Below are positions 1-8,364 of a DNA stretch of 64,000 bases, piece after piece. The notes under the pieces were generated by a model, which saw only the letters and a program-made list of their open reading frames with translations, did no database searches and was not told the DNA's origin. Position numbers and translations under genes: made by a program. Source of the stretch: Rhodococcus sp. WMMA185 (GTDB lineage: Bacteria > Actinomycetota > Actinomycetes > Mycobacteriales > Mycobacteriaceae). The stretch covers positions 1,178,001-1,242,000 of the forward strand of contig NZ_CP017014.1 in NCBI RefSeq assembly GCF_001767395.1, read 5' to 3'. Position 1 is the first letter of the stretch. Every line of letters starts with the position of its first letter.

Positions 1-575
1 GCGACAAGTTGGAGCCCCGTCGCGAGGGCGATTGCGCCGGCGACGCTGCCGATCCAGCCGAGACGCCGGACCACCGCGGCGATGATGATGCCGACACCGA
101 CGAGGATCAGAAATGTCGCTGTGGCAAAGACGATCGTGCGAATCCAATGCCCGGGCCCCACCGTCGGCATGCCCATGGCCGTACGCAGCGAGTCTTGCCA
201 GTGATCGGCAAGTATCATCGCCCAGCTCACAGCGACCATGGATCCGGTCAGGGCCAGAAACCGCATCGACTCTCGCGGAGCACGACGGTCACGCCACCGT
301 GGGACGTGCCGTCCCAGCCGGCGGGCGAGGATGACGATGCCGAGAACGACGGCCGCGATGGTGCCGCTGAACACGGCTTGCGTCGGGGCGGTGCGGGGCA
401 GAAGTGACGGCGCGAGCGATGCGAGTATCGCGCCGGCGACGGCGATCGTGGAAGATGCGCGGGGGAGTCCGGAGGTCGCAATCCTCCTCGGATCCGCGCG
501 AGGTGTCGAGAATGCCGTAGCTCGCGAGTGAACCTGCGTGGTGCTCGGTGCGCTGCCGGTGAGAACACTGGTCAT
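1..575 (-). CDS. Membrane alpha/beta-hydrolase-type protein, N-terminal part (runs off the window)
   Basis: The leftward frame opens at the ATG at 573-575 and stays open to base 1, so only about 191 N-terminal residues are visible. It shows a Ser/Thr/Arg-rich start and then four or five hydrophobic segments. The first segment ends in SLAPSLLPR, a sequence I associate with the membrane domain of actinobacterial Rv1069c-like proteins (Abhydrolase_9_N). In that family the membrane domain precedes a serine-hydrolase domain, which would lie outside this window. The start codon overlaps the stop of the upstream phospholipase gene as ATGA, so the two are probably translationally coupled. The family assignment comes from the motif and the membrane layout only; hydrolase activity is inferred. 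Confidence 0.68.
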   Translation of the reverse strand, partial: MTSVLTGSAPSTTQVHSRATAFSTPRADPRRIATSGLPRASSTIAVAGAILASLAPSLLPRTAPTQAVFSGTIAAVVLGIVILARRLGRHVPRWRDRRAPRESMRFLALTGSMVAVSWAMILADHWQDSLRTAMGMPTVGPGHWIRTIVFATATFLILVGVGIIIAAVVRRLGWIGSVAGAIALATGLQLV

Positions 576-1255
576 GCGACCACCTCGGCGGTGCGTGGGT
601 GGCGGCGCAGTATCCGTGCCGCACCGACCAGGATCGCCACCGAACCGCCGGCGAGTGCGAGGCTCGCCCCGGATTCGGGGATCGGCGTCGAATAGTCCTG
701 GCGCCAACTGTTTCCGGCAACCGCCGTGGTGGCGATGTTCGCCATCACGAAGCACTGAATCCTCTCCTGCTCGGCGACGCGGGTCTCACACGCCGCGTGC
801 ATTCGCTCGTCGAGTTGGGCGTCGAGGCTCTTACGCGCCCATGGCCCCAATTCGGCGCCGGATCGTGACGCGTAGCGCAGGAGGTCGTAGCCGAGGTCGT
901 GTGCCATACAGGGGGTGTCGAACTCGGCCGGCAGCGGCACTGGTGACGAGCACTCGCCGTTCGGGTTCACAAGCATTCCCCCGATTCGGATCGGTGCGTA
1001 CCCCATCACGGTGTCGAAGTCCGCGGGAATCGAGCTCGGGCGAATCCCGTGCGGGGGAATCGGCGGAGCAGTAACAGATTGTGGAGTTCGATGTTCGGGT
1101 GAGGTGAGTGCGCGTACTGCTGTTGCCGCGGCGTCATTTTCGATCCGAGGAGCGCGCGCGGTGTCGGCGCCGGCGAATCCTGTCGTGGTCAGAAGAGCTG
1201 CCGCGGCGAATGCCATCGCGGTCCAGGTGGTTTTGCGTGTCCCCGTCGTTCGCAT
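572..1255 (-). CDS. Secreted phospholipase A2-like protein with a C-terminal membrane tail
   Basis: This 227-residue protein has an N-terminal signal peptide (about residues 1-31). Around residues 116-123 it carries CMAHDLGY, the Cys-x-x-His-Asp active-site signature of prokaryotic phospholipase A2. Three further cysteines (102, 156, 168) could form disulfides outside the cell. The likely reaction is hydrolysis of the sn-2 ester of phospholipids at or outside the membrane. The C terminus is unusual: IPESG at 192-196, a hydrophobic stretch at about 197-215, then RRHPR. This looks like a sortase sorting signal or a simple membrane anchor. The gene overlaps the next gene by four bases (ATGA) and is divergent from the histidine kinase gene. 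The PLA2 family call is good; substrate and anchoring mode are inferred. Confidence 0.8.
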   Translation of the reverse strand: MRTTGTRKTTWTAMAFAAAALLTTTGFAGADTARAPRIENDAAATAVRALTSPEHRTPQSVTAPPIPPHGIRPSSIPADFDTVMGYAPIRIGGMLVNPNGECSSPVPLPAEFDTPCMAHDLGYDLLRYASRSGAELGPWARKSLDAQLDERMHAACETRVAEQERIQCFVMANIATTAVAGNSWRQDYSTPIPESGASLALAGGSVAILVGAARILRRHPRTAEVVA

Positions 1256-1391
1256 GACGACGACGCTATGAATGCGGGTTCCGTGGCCACATCACACTGA
1301 AGTCCGGTTCGATCCCTCGCGTCACGGTGGCAGGAGGCGGGAATCTCATACCTCGGGGCTAGTTGGACATCGACCCTGAGTGTGAGGACAT

Positions 1392-2582
1392 GTGGCGACC
1401 ACACTTTCTACTGTCAACAGTGTGGAGATGAAGACGCGCACCCGTAGAGCCACTGCAGGTCGATGGTTGAACGTGGCAATAATCGTGGTCACGGCGATTT
1501 TGTTCGCTGTGGCGTGGCCGACGCTGCACCTGACCCATCAGGTCGCCCCTGCGATCCAGCCGTTCGTCGCGGCCCTTGCGGCGTTCCCGTTCCTCCTCAT
1601 CCGGATCAACCCGGCTCTGGGCTGGGCGGTCTCAGCGGTGGCGGCTCTGGTGATTCCGCACGCCTTCGCTCTCCAGGACGGAAACAGTCTCTCCTTGCAG
1701 GTGGTGCATATCCTGGTGATCCTGGTACTGCTTGCGGCGGTGAGTGTGCAGGCGGCACTGCCGATCGTCGGCGTGGCGTGGATCTCTACCGTGCCGTTGT
1801 TCCTCGCCGCGACCCCGGGATCCGACGGTCTCGGCTGGGTGGTCGGCCTCACTGCGATCGTCACGTTCGGACTGCTCGTCCGCTGGCTGCTACTTTCGCG
1901 CAGGCAACTCGCGCAGCAGGAGGAGTTGAGCGAGCTCGAGCGGACCCGGCGGACGGTTCTCGAGGAGAAGGCGCGGATTGCCCGCGATCTGCACGACGTG
2001 GTGGCGCACCACATGTCGATGGTTGTCGTGCAGGCCCAGAGTGCGCCCTACCGACTCCAGGACGTCTCGGACGAGACCCGGGCCGAGTTCGACTCGATCG
2101 GATCGGCGGGCCGCGCGGCTCTCAACGAGGTGCGCGGGCTGCTCGGTGTGCTGCGCAGCGACGGACAACTCGCCGAACACGCCCCGCAGCCAGGGGCCGA
2201 GCAGATCGGTGAATTGCTCGACGGTAGCCGTAGTGCAGGCATCCCGGTCGTGTGGAACATCGAAGGTGAGCCGAGCCGGGTGTCGGAGCCCGTGGGTCTC
2301 GTGATGTATCGGATTCTGCAGGAGTCTCTGGCCAACGCGGCACGGCACGCGCCCGGTGCGCAAGTGCAGGTGGACATCGCATACTCGGGTCCTGCGACGC
2401 TTGCCGTCGTCAATGCTCCGTCACCGGAGACCGCTGCCGACTCTGTCGCGGAATCGTCAGGCGGACACGGGATCATCGGGATGCGTGAACGCGCGCACGC
2501 CGTCGGGGGCGTGTTCGCAGCAGGCCCGCGGGCAGACGGTGGTTTCGAGGTGACGGCGACGTTCGCGGCCTCGGGTGTGTAG
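1392..2582 (+). CDS. Sensor histidine kinase (HisKA_3/NarL-partner type)
   Basis: The 396-residue protein has about five hydrophobic segments in residues 25-168, then a short coiled linker and a HisKA_3 dimerisation domain. The motif ARIARDLHD carries the phospho-acceptor His at about residue 201. An HATPase domain follows, with an N-box (ESLANAARHA) and a G-box (GHGIIGMRERA). It should autophosphorylate and pass phosphate to the response regulator encoded 148 bases downstream. With no large extracellular loop it probably senses a signal in or near the membrane. The GTG start at 1392 has GAGGA just upstream, though closely spaced; ATG at 1428 is an alternative. The signal and targets are unknown, and the divergent phospholipase gene is the obvious candidate to test. 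Confidence 0.9.
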   Translation: MATTLSTVNSVEMKTRTRRATAGRWLNVAIIVVTAILFAVAWPTLHLTHQVAPAIQPFVAALAAFPFLLIRINPALGWAVSAVAALVIPHAFALQDGNSLSLQVVHILVILVLLAAVSVQAALPIVGVAWISTVPLFLAATPGSDGLGWVVGLTAIVTFGLLVRWLLLSRRQLAQQEELSELERTRRTVLEEKARIARDLHDVVAHHMSMVVVQAQSAPYRLQDVSDETRAEFDSIGSAGRAALNEVRGLLGVLRSDGQLAEHAPQPGAEQIGELLDGSRSAGIPVVWNIEGEPSRVSEPVGLVMYRILQESLANAARHAPGAQVQVDIAYSGPATLAVVNAPSPETAADSVAESSGGHGIIGMRERAHAVGGVFAAGPRADGGFEVTATFAASGV

Positions 2583-2718
2583 GCCCGCTGGAGGTCGAAC
2601 GAGTGTGGGGGCATTCGCAATCTCGATCCGATCACTCTCACTGCCCAAGCTCCCTGGTAGGACCGAAGCCCGGCAACACGGCAGATTCGGATACGTGCCG
2701 AGTTCGGGCCGTTCGGCT

Positions 2719-2724
2719 TAGGCT
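2719..2724 (+). promoter_or_regulatory. -10 box TAGGCT of a probable leaderless promoter (response regulator)
   Basis: TAGGCT lies six bases before the GTG at 2731, and no Shine-Dalgarno is visible. Transcription would then start at or next to the start codon. This suggests the regulator has its own promoter besides readthrough from the kinase gene. Confidence 0.5.
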
Positions 2725-2730
2725 GGCCGG

Positions 2731-3393
2731 GTGTCGATTACCGTATTCATCGCCGACGACCAGGCTATGGTCCGGCAGGGCTTTGGAGCCCTCCTTGCCT
2801 CGCAGCCCGATATCAGCGTCATCGGTGACGCTCCGGACGGCGCGGTGGCGGTGAGTGAGGTCAAGCGGCTGCGTCCCGACGTCGTGTTGATGGATGTCCG
2901 CATGCCGGAAATGAATGGGCTCGACGCCGCCCGCGCCATCTTGTCGGCGGGATTCGATCCGCCGGTTCGGGTGCTGATGCTTACCACCTTCGACATAGAC
3001 GACTATGTCTATGAGGCGTTGGGTATCGGGGCCAGCGGATTCATGCTCAAGGACGCGCCGGCCGAGGAACTCATCCGTGCCGTCCGGGTGGTCGCGGACG
3101 GGGAGGCGCTGCTCGCGCCGACCGTAACCCGACGGTTGATCGCCGATGTGACCAGTCGCCGTAGCACGGCGCGTCGCAAACCGACCGCGATTTCCGCTCT
3201 CACACCGCGTGAGCGCGAGGTACTCGAACTCATCGCCTGTGGCATGTCGAACACCGAAATCGCGGAGAAGCTGTTCGTCGCCGAACAGACCGTCAAGACG
3301 CATGTCGGCAAGGTGCTGTCGAAGCTCGATCTCCGAGACCGCGCGCAGGCAGTGGTGCTCGCCTACGAGAGCGGCCTCGTCACACCCGGCTGA
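2731..3393 (+). CDS. Response regulator, NarL/LuxR family
   Basis: This 220-residue protein has a receiver domain at about residues 1-120. The acidic pair is at residues 9-10 (IADDQ), the phospho-acceptor Asp is at about 55 ([10 protein letters not shown]), and a switch Thr lies in MLTTFD. A LuxR-type helix-turn-helix follows at about 154-212 ([10 protein letters not shown], then [19 protein letters not shown]). It is the cognate partner of the kinase encoded just upstream and should bind DNA when phosphorylated. The start is a GTG with a TAGGCT -10 box immediately upstream. Domain architecture makes the call secure; the regulon is unknown. Confidence 0.93.
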   Translation: MSITVFIADDQAMVRQGFGALLASQPDISVIGDAPDGAVAVSEVKRLRPDVVLMDVRMPEMNGLDAARAILSAGFDPPVRVLMLTTFDIDDYVYEALGIGASGFMLKDAPAEELIRAVRVVADGEALLAPTVTRRLIADVTSRRSTARRKPTAISALTPREREVLELIACGMSNTEIAEKLFVAEQTVKTHVGKVLSKLDLRDRAQAVVLAYESGLVTPG

Positions 3394-3488
3394 GGTGTCC
3401 TCTCGCGGCTCGGGGTGCTCGAAACGCCGGTGGGCGGCAAGATGAACAAGACAGCATCAAACATCATCACAGGACGAGGGGTGTCTGG

Positions 3489-4520
3489 ATGCGGATCGGA
3501 ATCCTTACCGGCGGCGGCGACTGCCCCGGACTCAACGCGGTAATCAGGGCGGTGGTGCGTACCGCCGACGGTCGGTACCGCAGCTCGGTGGTGGGATTCC
3601 GGGACGGATGGCGGGGCTTGCTCGAGGATCGGAAGGTCGCGCTGGCCAACGACGACCGAACCGACCGAATTCTCACCCGTGGCGGCACAATCCTCGGCAC
3701 TGCGCGGGTGAACCCGGACAAGCTTCGGGCTGGTCTCGACGACATCCGGCAGACACTCGACAACAACGGGATCGATGTCCTCATCCCGATCGGGGGCGAG
3801 GGCACGCTCACTGCCGCGAGTTGGCTCGCAGAGAGCGGGGTGCCCGTGATCGGCGTGCCGAAGACTATTGACAACGACATCGACTGCACCGATGTGACGT
3901 TCGGGTTCGACACTGCCCTGGCCACCGCCACCGATGCCATTGACCGCCTGCACACTACCGCCGAATCACACCAGCGGGTGATGCTCGTGGAGGTGATGGG
4001 CCGGCACGCAGGCTGGATAGCCCTCAATTCGGGCCTTGCATCCGGCGCGCATCTCACCCTCGTGCCCGAGGTCCCGTTCGACGTCGCCAAGGTGTGCACT
4101 CTCATCAAGGCGAGATTCCAGCGGGGCGATTCGCACTTCATTTGCGTTATCGCGGAAGGTGCTGCCCCGACCCCCGAGTCGATGACGTTGCGCGAAGGCG
4201 GTATCGACGAGTTCGGTCACAAGAGGTTTACCGGAGTCGCTCAGCAACTCGGAGACGAGATCGAACGTCGCATCGGCAAGGAGGTGCGGACGACCGTTCT
4301 CGGGCACGTTCAGCGAGGGGGCACCCCCACCGCGTTCGACCGGGTACTGGCGACCCGATTCGGGGTGCGTGCCACCGATGCCGCTCATCGCGGTGATTTC
4401 GGAAATATGGTCGCCCTGCACGGAACGGCGGTCGATCTCGTCCCACTCGCGGACGCGACTCGGCGGCTGAAGACGGTGCCGAGGGAGCGGTACGACGAGG
4501 TATCCGCATTCTTCGGCTGA
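3489..4520 (+). CDS. pfkA: 6-phosphofructokinase, actinobacterial group III
   Basis: The 343-residue enzyme phosphorylates fructose 6-phosphate in glycolysis. GGGDCPGLN at residues 8-16 forms the nucleotide loop, GGEGT at 102-106 is the phosphoryl-donor loop, and PKTIDND at 124-130 contains the catalytic base Asp128. A Gly in the donor loop, where pyrophosphate-dependent enzymes usually have Asp, points to ATP. The Lys in PKTIDND is the form shared with pyrophosphate enzymes and with Streptomyces ATP-PFKs. A good GAGGGG site precedes the ATG. In mycobacteria pfkA lies between gatA and gatB. Here gatB follows directly, but a two-component system occupies the gatA side. Confidence 0.95.
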   Translation: MRIGILTGGGDCPGLNAVIRAVVRTADGRYRSSVVGFRDGWRGLLEDRKVALANDDRTDRILTRGGTILGTARVNPDKLRAGLDDIRQTLDNNGIDVLIPIGGEGTLTAASWLAESGVPVIGVPKTIDNDIDCTDVTFGFDTALATATDAIDRLHTTAESHQRVMLVEVMGRHAGWIALNSGLASGAHLTLVPEVPFDVAKVCTLIKARFQRGDSHFICVIAEGAAPTPESMTLREGGIDEFGHKRFTGVAQQLGDEIERRIGKEVRTTVLGHVQRGGTPTAFDRVLATRFGVRATDAAHRGDFGNMVALHGTAVDLVPLADATRRLKTVPRERYDEVSAFFG

Positions 4521-4549
4521 CCGCGTTTTCGACGAAGAGTCCGGCCGAA

Positions 4550-4555
4550 TAAACT
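4550..4555 (+). promoter_or_regulatory. -10 box TAAACT of a probable leaderless gatB promoter
   Basis: TAAACT ends seven bases before the gatB ATG at 4563 and there is no Shine-Dalgarno in between. gatB is therefore probably also expressed from its own leaderless transcript, independently of pfkA. Confidence 0.5.
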
Positions 4556-4562
4556 CTCGGGT

Positions 4563-6074
4563 ATGACTGCTGTCGATGCTCCGGACCTCCTCGAGTACAA
4601 CGATGTGCTGGCCAAGTACGAGCCGGTTCTCGGTATGGAGGTGCACGTGGAACTCGGCACCAGTACCAAGATGTTCTGTCCGTGCCCCACTGAGTTCGGC
4701 GCCGAGCCCAACACGCAGGTGTGCCCGGTCTGCCTGGGCCTTCCCGGGGCGATGCCGGTCGTGAACGCGGCTGCCGTAGAGTCGGCTATCCGCATCGGGC
4801 TGGCGCTGAATTGCTCGATCACACCCTGGGGCCGGTTCGCGCGGAAGAACTACTTCTATCCGGATCAGCCCAAGAACTATCAGATCTCCCAGTACGACGA
4901 GCCGATCGCCACGGACGGCTACCTCGACGTCGTGCTCGACGACGGCACCACGTGGCGAGTCGAGATCGAGCGCGCGCACATGGAAGAGGACACCGGAAAG
5001 TCGTTGCACGTCGGTGGTGCGACCGGGCGCATCCACGGGGCCAGCCATTCGCTGCTCGACTACAACCGTGCCGGTGTGCCGCTGGTCGAGATCGTGACCA
5101 AGACGATCACCGGCGCCGGTGAGCGCGCTCCCGAGGTGGCTCGCGCCTACGTCACCGCGCTGCGCGATCTGCTGAAGTCGCTGAAGGTGTCGGACGTCCG
5201 CATGGATCAAGGCTCGATGCGCTGCGACTCCAACGTTTCGTTGATGCCGATCGGAGCCTCCGAATTCGGCACTCGAACCGAGACCAAGAACGTCAACTCG
5301 CTCAAGAGCGTCGAGGCGGCGGTCCGGTACGAGATGCGTCGCCAGGCCGCGGTGCTCGAAGCCGGTGGACAGGTGATCCAGGAGACCCGGCACTTCCAGG
5401 AGGCGGACGGCACCACGTCGCCGGGTCGCCGCAAGGAGACAGCTGAGGATTACCGCTATTTCCCTGAGCCGGATCTCGAACCGGTAGCGCCGAGTGCCGA
5501 GTGGGTGGAAGAACTGCGGGCCACCCTCCCCGAGTTGCCGTGGGTCCGCCGAGCGCGGATTCAGGCCGACTGGGGAATCTCGGACGAGGTCATGCGTGAT
5601 CTGGTCAACTCAGGAGCCCTCGATCTGGTGATCGCCACGACCGAGGCCGGCGCAGCCCCGGAGGCGGCACGATCGTGGTGGGTGTCGTACCTGGCGCAGC
5701 AGGCGAATACCCGCGGCGTCGAGCTTGCGGAGCTCCCGATCTCGCCTGCACAGGTCGCACGGGTGATCTCGATGATCGACAGCGGGAAGCTGAACAACAA
5801 GATGGCCCGACAGGTGGTGGACTACGTCCTTGCCGGGGAGGGTGATCCGGAGCAGGTTGTGGCGAACCGACCCGAACTGGTCGTCGAACGTGACGACACG
5901 AAGCTCAAGGCGGCCGTCGACGAGGCGTTGGCGGCGAATCCGGACATCGCCGAGAAGATCCGCGGAGGCAAAGTTGCGGCCGCGGGCAAGATTGTCGGCG
6001 ACGTCATGAAGGCCACCCGCGGCCAGGCCGACCCTGCCCGCGTCAAGGAACTTGTCGTCGAGGCCTGCAGCTAG
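4563..6074 (+). CDS. gatB: Aspartyl/glutamyl-tRNA amidotransferase subunit B
   Basis: The 503-residue protein is the tRNA-binding and kinase subunit of GatCAB. It activates mischarged Glu-tRNA-Gln (or Asp-tRNA-Asn), and the amide is then supplied by GatA. The N-terminal catalytic cradle is clear ([18 protein letters not shown], and [11 protein letters not shown] near residue 163). The C-terminal helical and YqeY-type tail ends around [15 protein letters not shown]. The length is normal. GatA and GatC are not in the window, so they must be encoded elsewhere. The partner enzyme GltX and tRNA-Gln are encoded 16-17 kb downstream. Confidence 0.98.
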   Translation: MTAVDAPDLLEYNDVLAKYEPVLGMEVHVELGTSTKMFCPCPTEFGAEPNTQVCPVCLGLPGAMPVVNAAAVESAIRIGLALNCSITPWGRFARKNYFYPDQPKNYQISQYDEPIATDGYLDVVLDDGTTWRVEIERAHMEEDTGKSLHVGGATGRIHGASHSLLDYNRAGVPLVEIVTKTITGAGERAPEVARAYVTALRDLLKSLKVSDVRMDQGSMRCDSNVSLMPIGASEFGTRTETKNVNSLKSVEAAVRYEMRRQAAVLEAGGQVIQETRHFQEADGTTSPGRRKETAEDYRYFPEPDLEPVAPSAEWVEELRATLPELPWVRRARIQADWGISDEVMRDLVNSGALDLVIATTEAGAAPEAARSWWVSYLAQQANTRGVELAELPISPAQVARVISMIDSGKLNNKMARQVVDYVLAGEGDPEQVVANRPELVVERDDTKLKAAVDEALAANPDIAEKIRGGKVAAAGKIVGDVMKATRGQADPARVKELVVEACS

Positions 6075-6093
6075 CAACCGTCCTTCGATTTCC

Positions 6094-6130
6094 GGGGCCG
6101 TTCGCTCGGATCAACCGGGTGAACGGCCCT
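6094..6130. terminator. Hairpin between convergent gatB and the lppZ-like gene
   Basis: A perfect 9-base inverted repeat (GGGCCGTTC at 6095-6103, GAACGGCCC at 6121-6129) extends by one G-T pair at the outer end. It sits between the two converging stop codons, where a bidirectional terminator is expected. There is no clear U tract. Confidence 0.55.
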
Positions 6131-6149
6131 CTAGCAGTGACCGGAGGCG

Positions 6150-7301
6150 TCAGTCGAATCCGCCGCCTCCGGAGGGCAGGGGCATCTTGATGACACGGTC
6201 GTCGTTGGGGCCTGGATCGCCGACGGTCTTGTTGACCGTGCTCGCCCAGATGAGGCCGTCGGGTCCGAGAGCGGCGCCGCCGAGTGCGCCGTAGCGGTCC
6301 TGCGCGATGACGCTGGGTGCAGTGGTTACGGCACCCGTACCTGGATCCGCAGCGAGCACAGACATGCCCTGACCTGTACTCAATGACACGGCGACGACGT
6401 CACCCGCAGCGACGCAGCCGCCGACACCCGGACGTTCGGGCCATGTCCAGGTCGGCGTCGGCGCCGAACCGTCGGGGCCGACGCGTTGCAACCGGTCTTC
6501 GAGTGGGGTGCGGTCGGTGACCCAGACCGCGACCCCAGGGTCGACACACACGCCCCCCGCAGCACCGATGCCCGACAGCATCACCTCTGGCGGCGGCGCC
6601 GGCGACGTCGCTGTCGGGGACAACGACGTGACCTTCAACAGTTTCCCGGCGAGCGAAGCAGGGTCGGCGGCCGCTTGGGGACTGCCCGCATTGCCAGTGA
6701 GGACCATCAAGTCGCTGCCAGAGAATTCGAGTGAACCGGCGTTGCCGGTCGCGCCCCGAGGGATCCCGCCGAGAATCTCTTTTGCGGAATCGCCGGGTGC
6801 AATCCGCACGACCCGATTGTCCGTCGGCGTCGTGACGTAGGCGTAGATCAGGTTGTCCTCGACGAAAGTCGGCGACAGAGCGATGTCGAGCAGGCCTCCG
6901 TCGGAACTGCCGTCAACGTCTATTCGCGCGACCTCGACGGGTGTCTGCCCCTCCGCGACTTGCATGATGCGCCCGGTCCGACGCTCGGTGACCAGCGCGG
7001 TGGCCCCGTCGGGGAGGACAACCAGTCCACCGGTGGTGTCCAGGCAAGTAGCAACGACACTGGGGTCGGGATCCTGGCAGGGTCCCAGCGAGGTCGGAGG
7101 TGGGGCCTCCGTGGTGGTGGGCGGCGGGTTCCGCGGTTCGACTTCGCCGCCCACCGAACCGGTCGGTTCAGGTGTGAACGGTGAGGAAGCGGAATCGTCG
7201 AATCGAGCGCATCCCGCGGCGATGACCGCGGTCACGCACAGTATGTACATCGCCATCACAGGTCTGCCGGAGGCCTTCCGACGACACCCACCCACCATCA
7301 T
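6150..7301 (-). CDS. lppZ: Lipoprotein of the glucose/sorbosone dehydrogenase beta-propeller family (LppZ-like)
   Basis: The 383-residue protein starts with a lipoprotein signal: basic residues, a hydrophobic core and the lipobox VIAAGC with the lipidated Cys at 31. A Pro/Thr-rich linker follows, then a beta-propeller with repeated blade motifs such as DGATALVTER, SSDGGLLDIALSP and GPDGLIWAST, as in soluble PQQ sugar dehydrogenases. It should sit on the outer face of the membrane. Position and domain match LppZ (Rv3006) of M. tuberculosis, which also lies near gatB. Enzymatic activity and PQQ use are not established by sequence. It converges with gatB and is divergent from the DoxX gene. Confidence 0.85.
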   Translation of the reverse strand: MMVGGCRRKASGRPVMAMYILCVTAVIAAGCARFDDSASSPFTPEPTGSVGGEVEPRNPPPTTTEAPPPTSLGPCQDPDPSVVATCLDTTGGLVVLPDGATALVTERRTGRIMQVAEGQTPVEVARIDVDGSSDGGLLDIALSPTFVEDNLIYAYVTTPTDNRVVRIAPGDSAKEILGGIPRGATGNAGSLEFSGSDLMVLTGNAGSPQAAADPASLAGKLLKVTSLSPTATSPAPPPEVMLSGIGAAGGVCVDPGVAVWVTDRTPLEDRLQRVGPDGSAPTPTWTWPERPGVGGCVAAGDVVAVSLSTGQGMSVLAADPGTGAVTTAPSVIAQDRYGALGGAALGPDGLIWASTVNKTVGDPGPNDDRVIKMPLPSGGGGFD

Positions 7302-7379
7302 GATGGAGACGTTACGTCAAGAGCGCGGTCCTGCCGCCACGCCGGTTCGGTTTACCGCCGATTGCGGTGCTGATCGACC

Positions 7380-7385
7380 TACGCT
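7380..7385 (+). promoter_or_regulatory. -10 box TACGCT of a probable leaderless promoter (DoxX gene)
   Basis: TACGCT ends seven bases before the GTG at 7393 and no ribosome-binding site is visible. This supports GTG 7393 as the start of the DoxX gene over longer upstream choices in the same frame. Confidence 0.45.
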
Positions 7386-7392
7386 GAACGGC

Positions 7393-8277
7393 GTGACTGA
7401 CATGCGGAAAGACCCCAACGAGTCGTCGGAGAATGGTGCTGTGGGCCAAGGCGGGACAGATCACGGTGCCACGGACGGATACGGCAAGGTTGCGAGTCCG
7501 TACGACTTTCCCACCGAACGCTTTCCGGCTCCCTTGGTGCCGTCCGAGTCCGCTGATCGGGTCATCCCGCACACCGACGACGAACTCGGCTCCGGTGATT
7601 CACTCGACGCGGATTTCATCACCGAGGAGATCCCCGCATACCGCCCGACGGGGGCGTCCGGCACGCCGGACCAGCCGACACAGGTGATCGGCGTGAGGCC
7701 CACGGCGCCGGTCGCGACCGCCGGCACCTCGGTGCGGCCCCACGAGGACGACGTCGAGATAGGTCGCGGCACGCTCGACCTCGGTCTGCTCGTTCTGCGT
7801 CTCGCGGTGGGCGGCACGATTCTGGTTCACGGTCTGCAGAAGCTGACCGGTTTATGGGACGGTCCGGGGCTCGGCGGCTTCGAGGAGATCCTCGCGAGCT
7901 CAGGTTTCCAACAGGCGAAGCTTCTTTCGATTCTGGGTGCTGTCGCCGAGGTCGCAGGCGGTGCGTTGCTGATCTTCGGCTTGGTGACTCCACTCGCGGC
8001 CGCGTCGGTGCTTGCCGTGATGATCAATGCGTGGGCGTTCCGGCAGGTCGGCCAGCCGGGGCTCGAGTACTTCGCGCCGACGGGCACAGAGTACGAGACG
8101 CTGCTTGGTGTGTGTGCGGGCGTGATCATCCTCACTGGGCCGGGTCGCATCTCGCTGGACGGCCGAAGGGGGTGGGCCACGCGTCCGTTCGTCGGTTCGT
8201 TCGTCACTCTGATCCTGGGTATCGCGGCCGGAGTGTGCGTCTGGATCTTCCTCAATGGCGCCAACCCGCTCATATGA
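7393..8277 (+). CDS. DoxX-family membrane protein with a long acidic cytoplasmic N terminus
   Basis: From GTG 7393 (ATG 7402 is an alternative) the protein has 294 residues. Roughly the first 120 are hydrophilic, with repeated Asp/Glu, Pro and Thr (FITEEIPAYRPTG). The rest holds four hydrophobic helices typical of DoxX: LVLRLAVGGTILVHGLQKL, AEVAGGALLIFGLVTPL, ETLLGVCAGVIILTG and a last helix near the C terminus. DoxX-like proteins are small quinone-associated or redox membrane proteins of poorly known role; MRC-type complexes have been described in mycobacteria. The position matches Rv3005c. The frame stays open far upstream, but that part is antisense to the lppZ-like gene and is not protein-like. 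No catalytic residues can be assigned. Confidence 0.85.
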   Translation: MTDMRKDPNESSENGAVGQGGTDHGATDGYGKVASPYDFPTERFPAPLVPSESADRVIPHTDDELGSGDSLDADFITEEIPAYRPTGASGTPDQPTQVIGVRPTAPVATAGTSVRPHEDDVEIGRGTLDLGLLVLRLAVGGTILVHGLQKLTGLWDGPGLGGFEEILASSGFQQAKLLSILGAVAEVAGGALLIFGLVTPLAAASVLAVMINAWAFRQVGQPGLEYFAPTGTEYETLLGVCAGVIILTGPGRISLDGRRGWATRPFVGSFVTLILGIAAGVCVWIFLNGANPLI

Positions 8278-8299
8278 TCGTCAGTGGCACCGTGTCACC

Positions 8300-8336
8300 A
8301 CTCCGCCTCATTCGATGAATCAGAGTGAGGCGGAGT
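8300..8336. terminator. Bidirectional hairpin between the DoxX gene and the permease gene
   Basis: A perfect 11-base inverted repeat (ACTCCGCCTCA at 8300-8310, TGAGGCGGAGT at 8326-8336) encloses a 15-base loop in the gap between two convergent genes. The geometry fits a shared terminator. Confidence 0.7.
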
Positions 8337-8364
8337 CGCCTTCCTTCGGCACAGTTCCGTGTGC

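Noticed and set aside
3966..5393. A 475-codon leftward open frame opposite pfkA and gatB
   Set aside because: It spans two conserved genes in antisense, shows no domain and has shadow-like composition.
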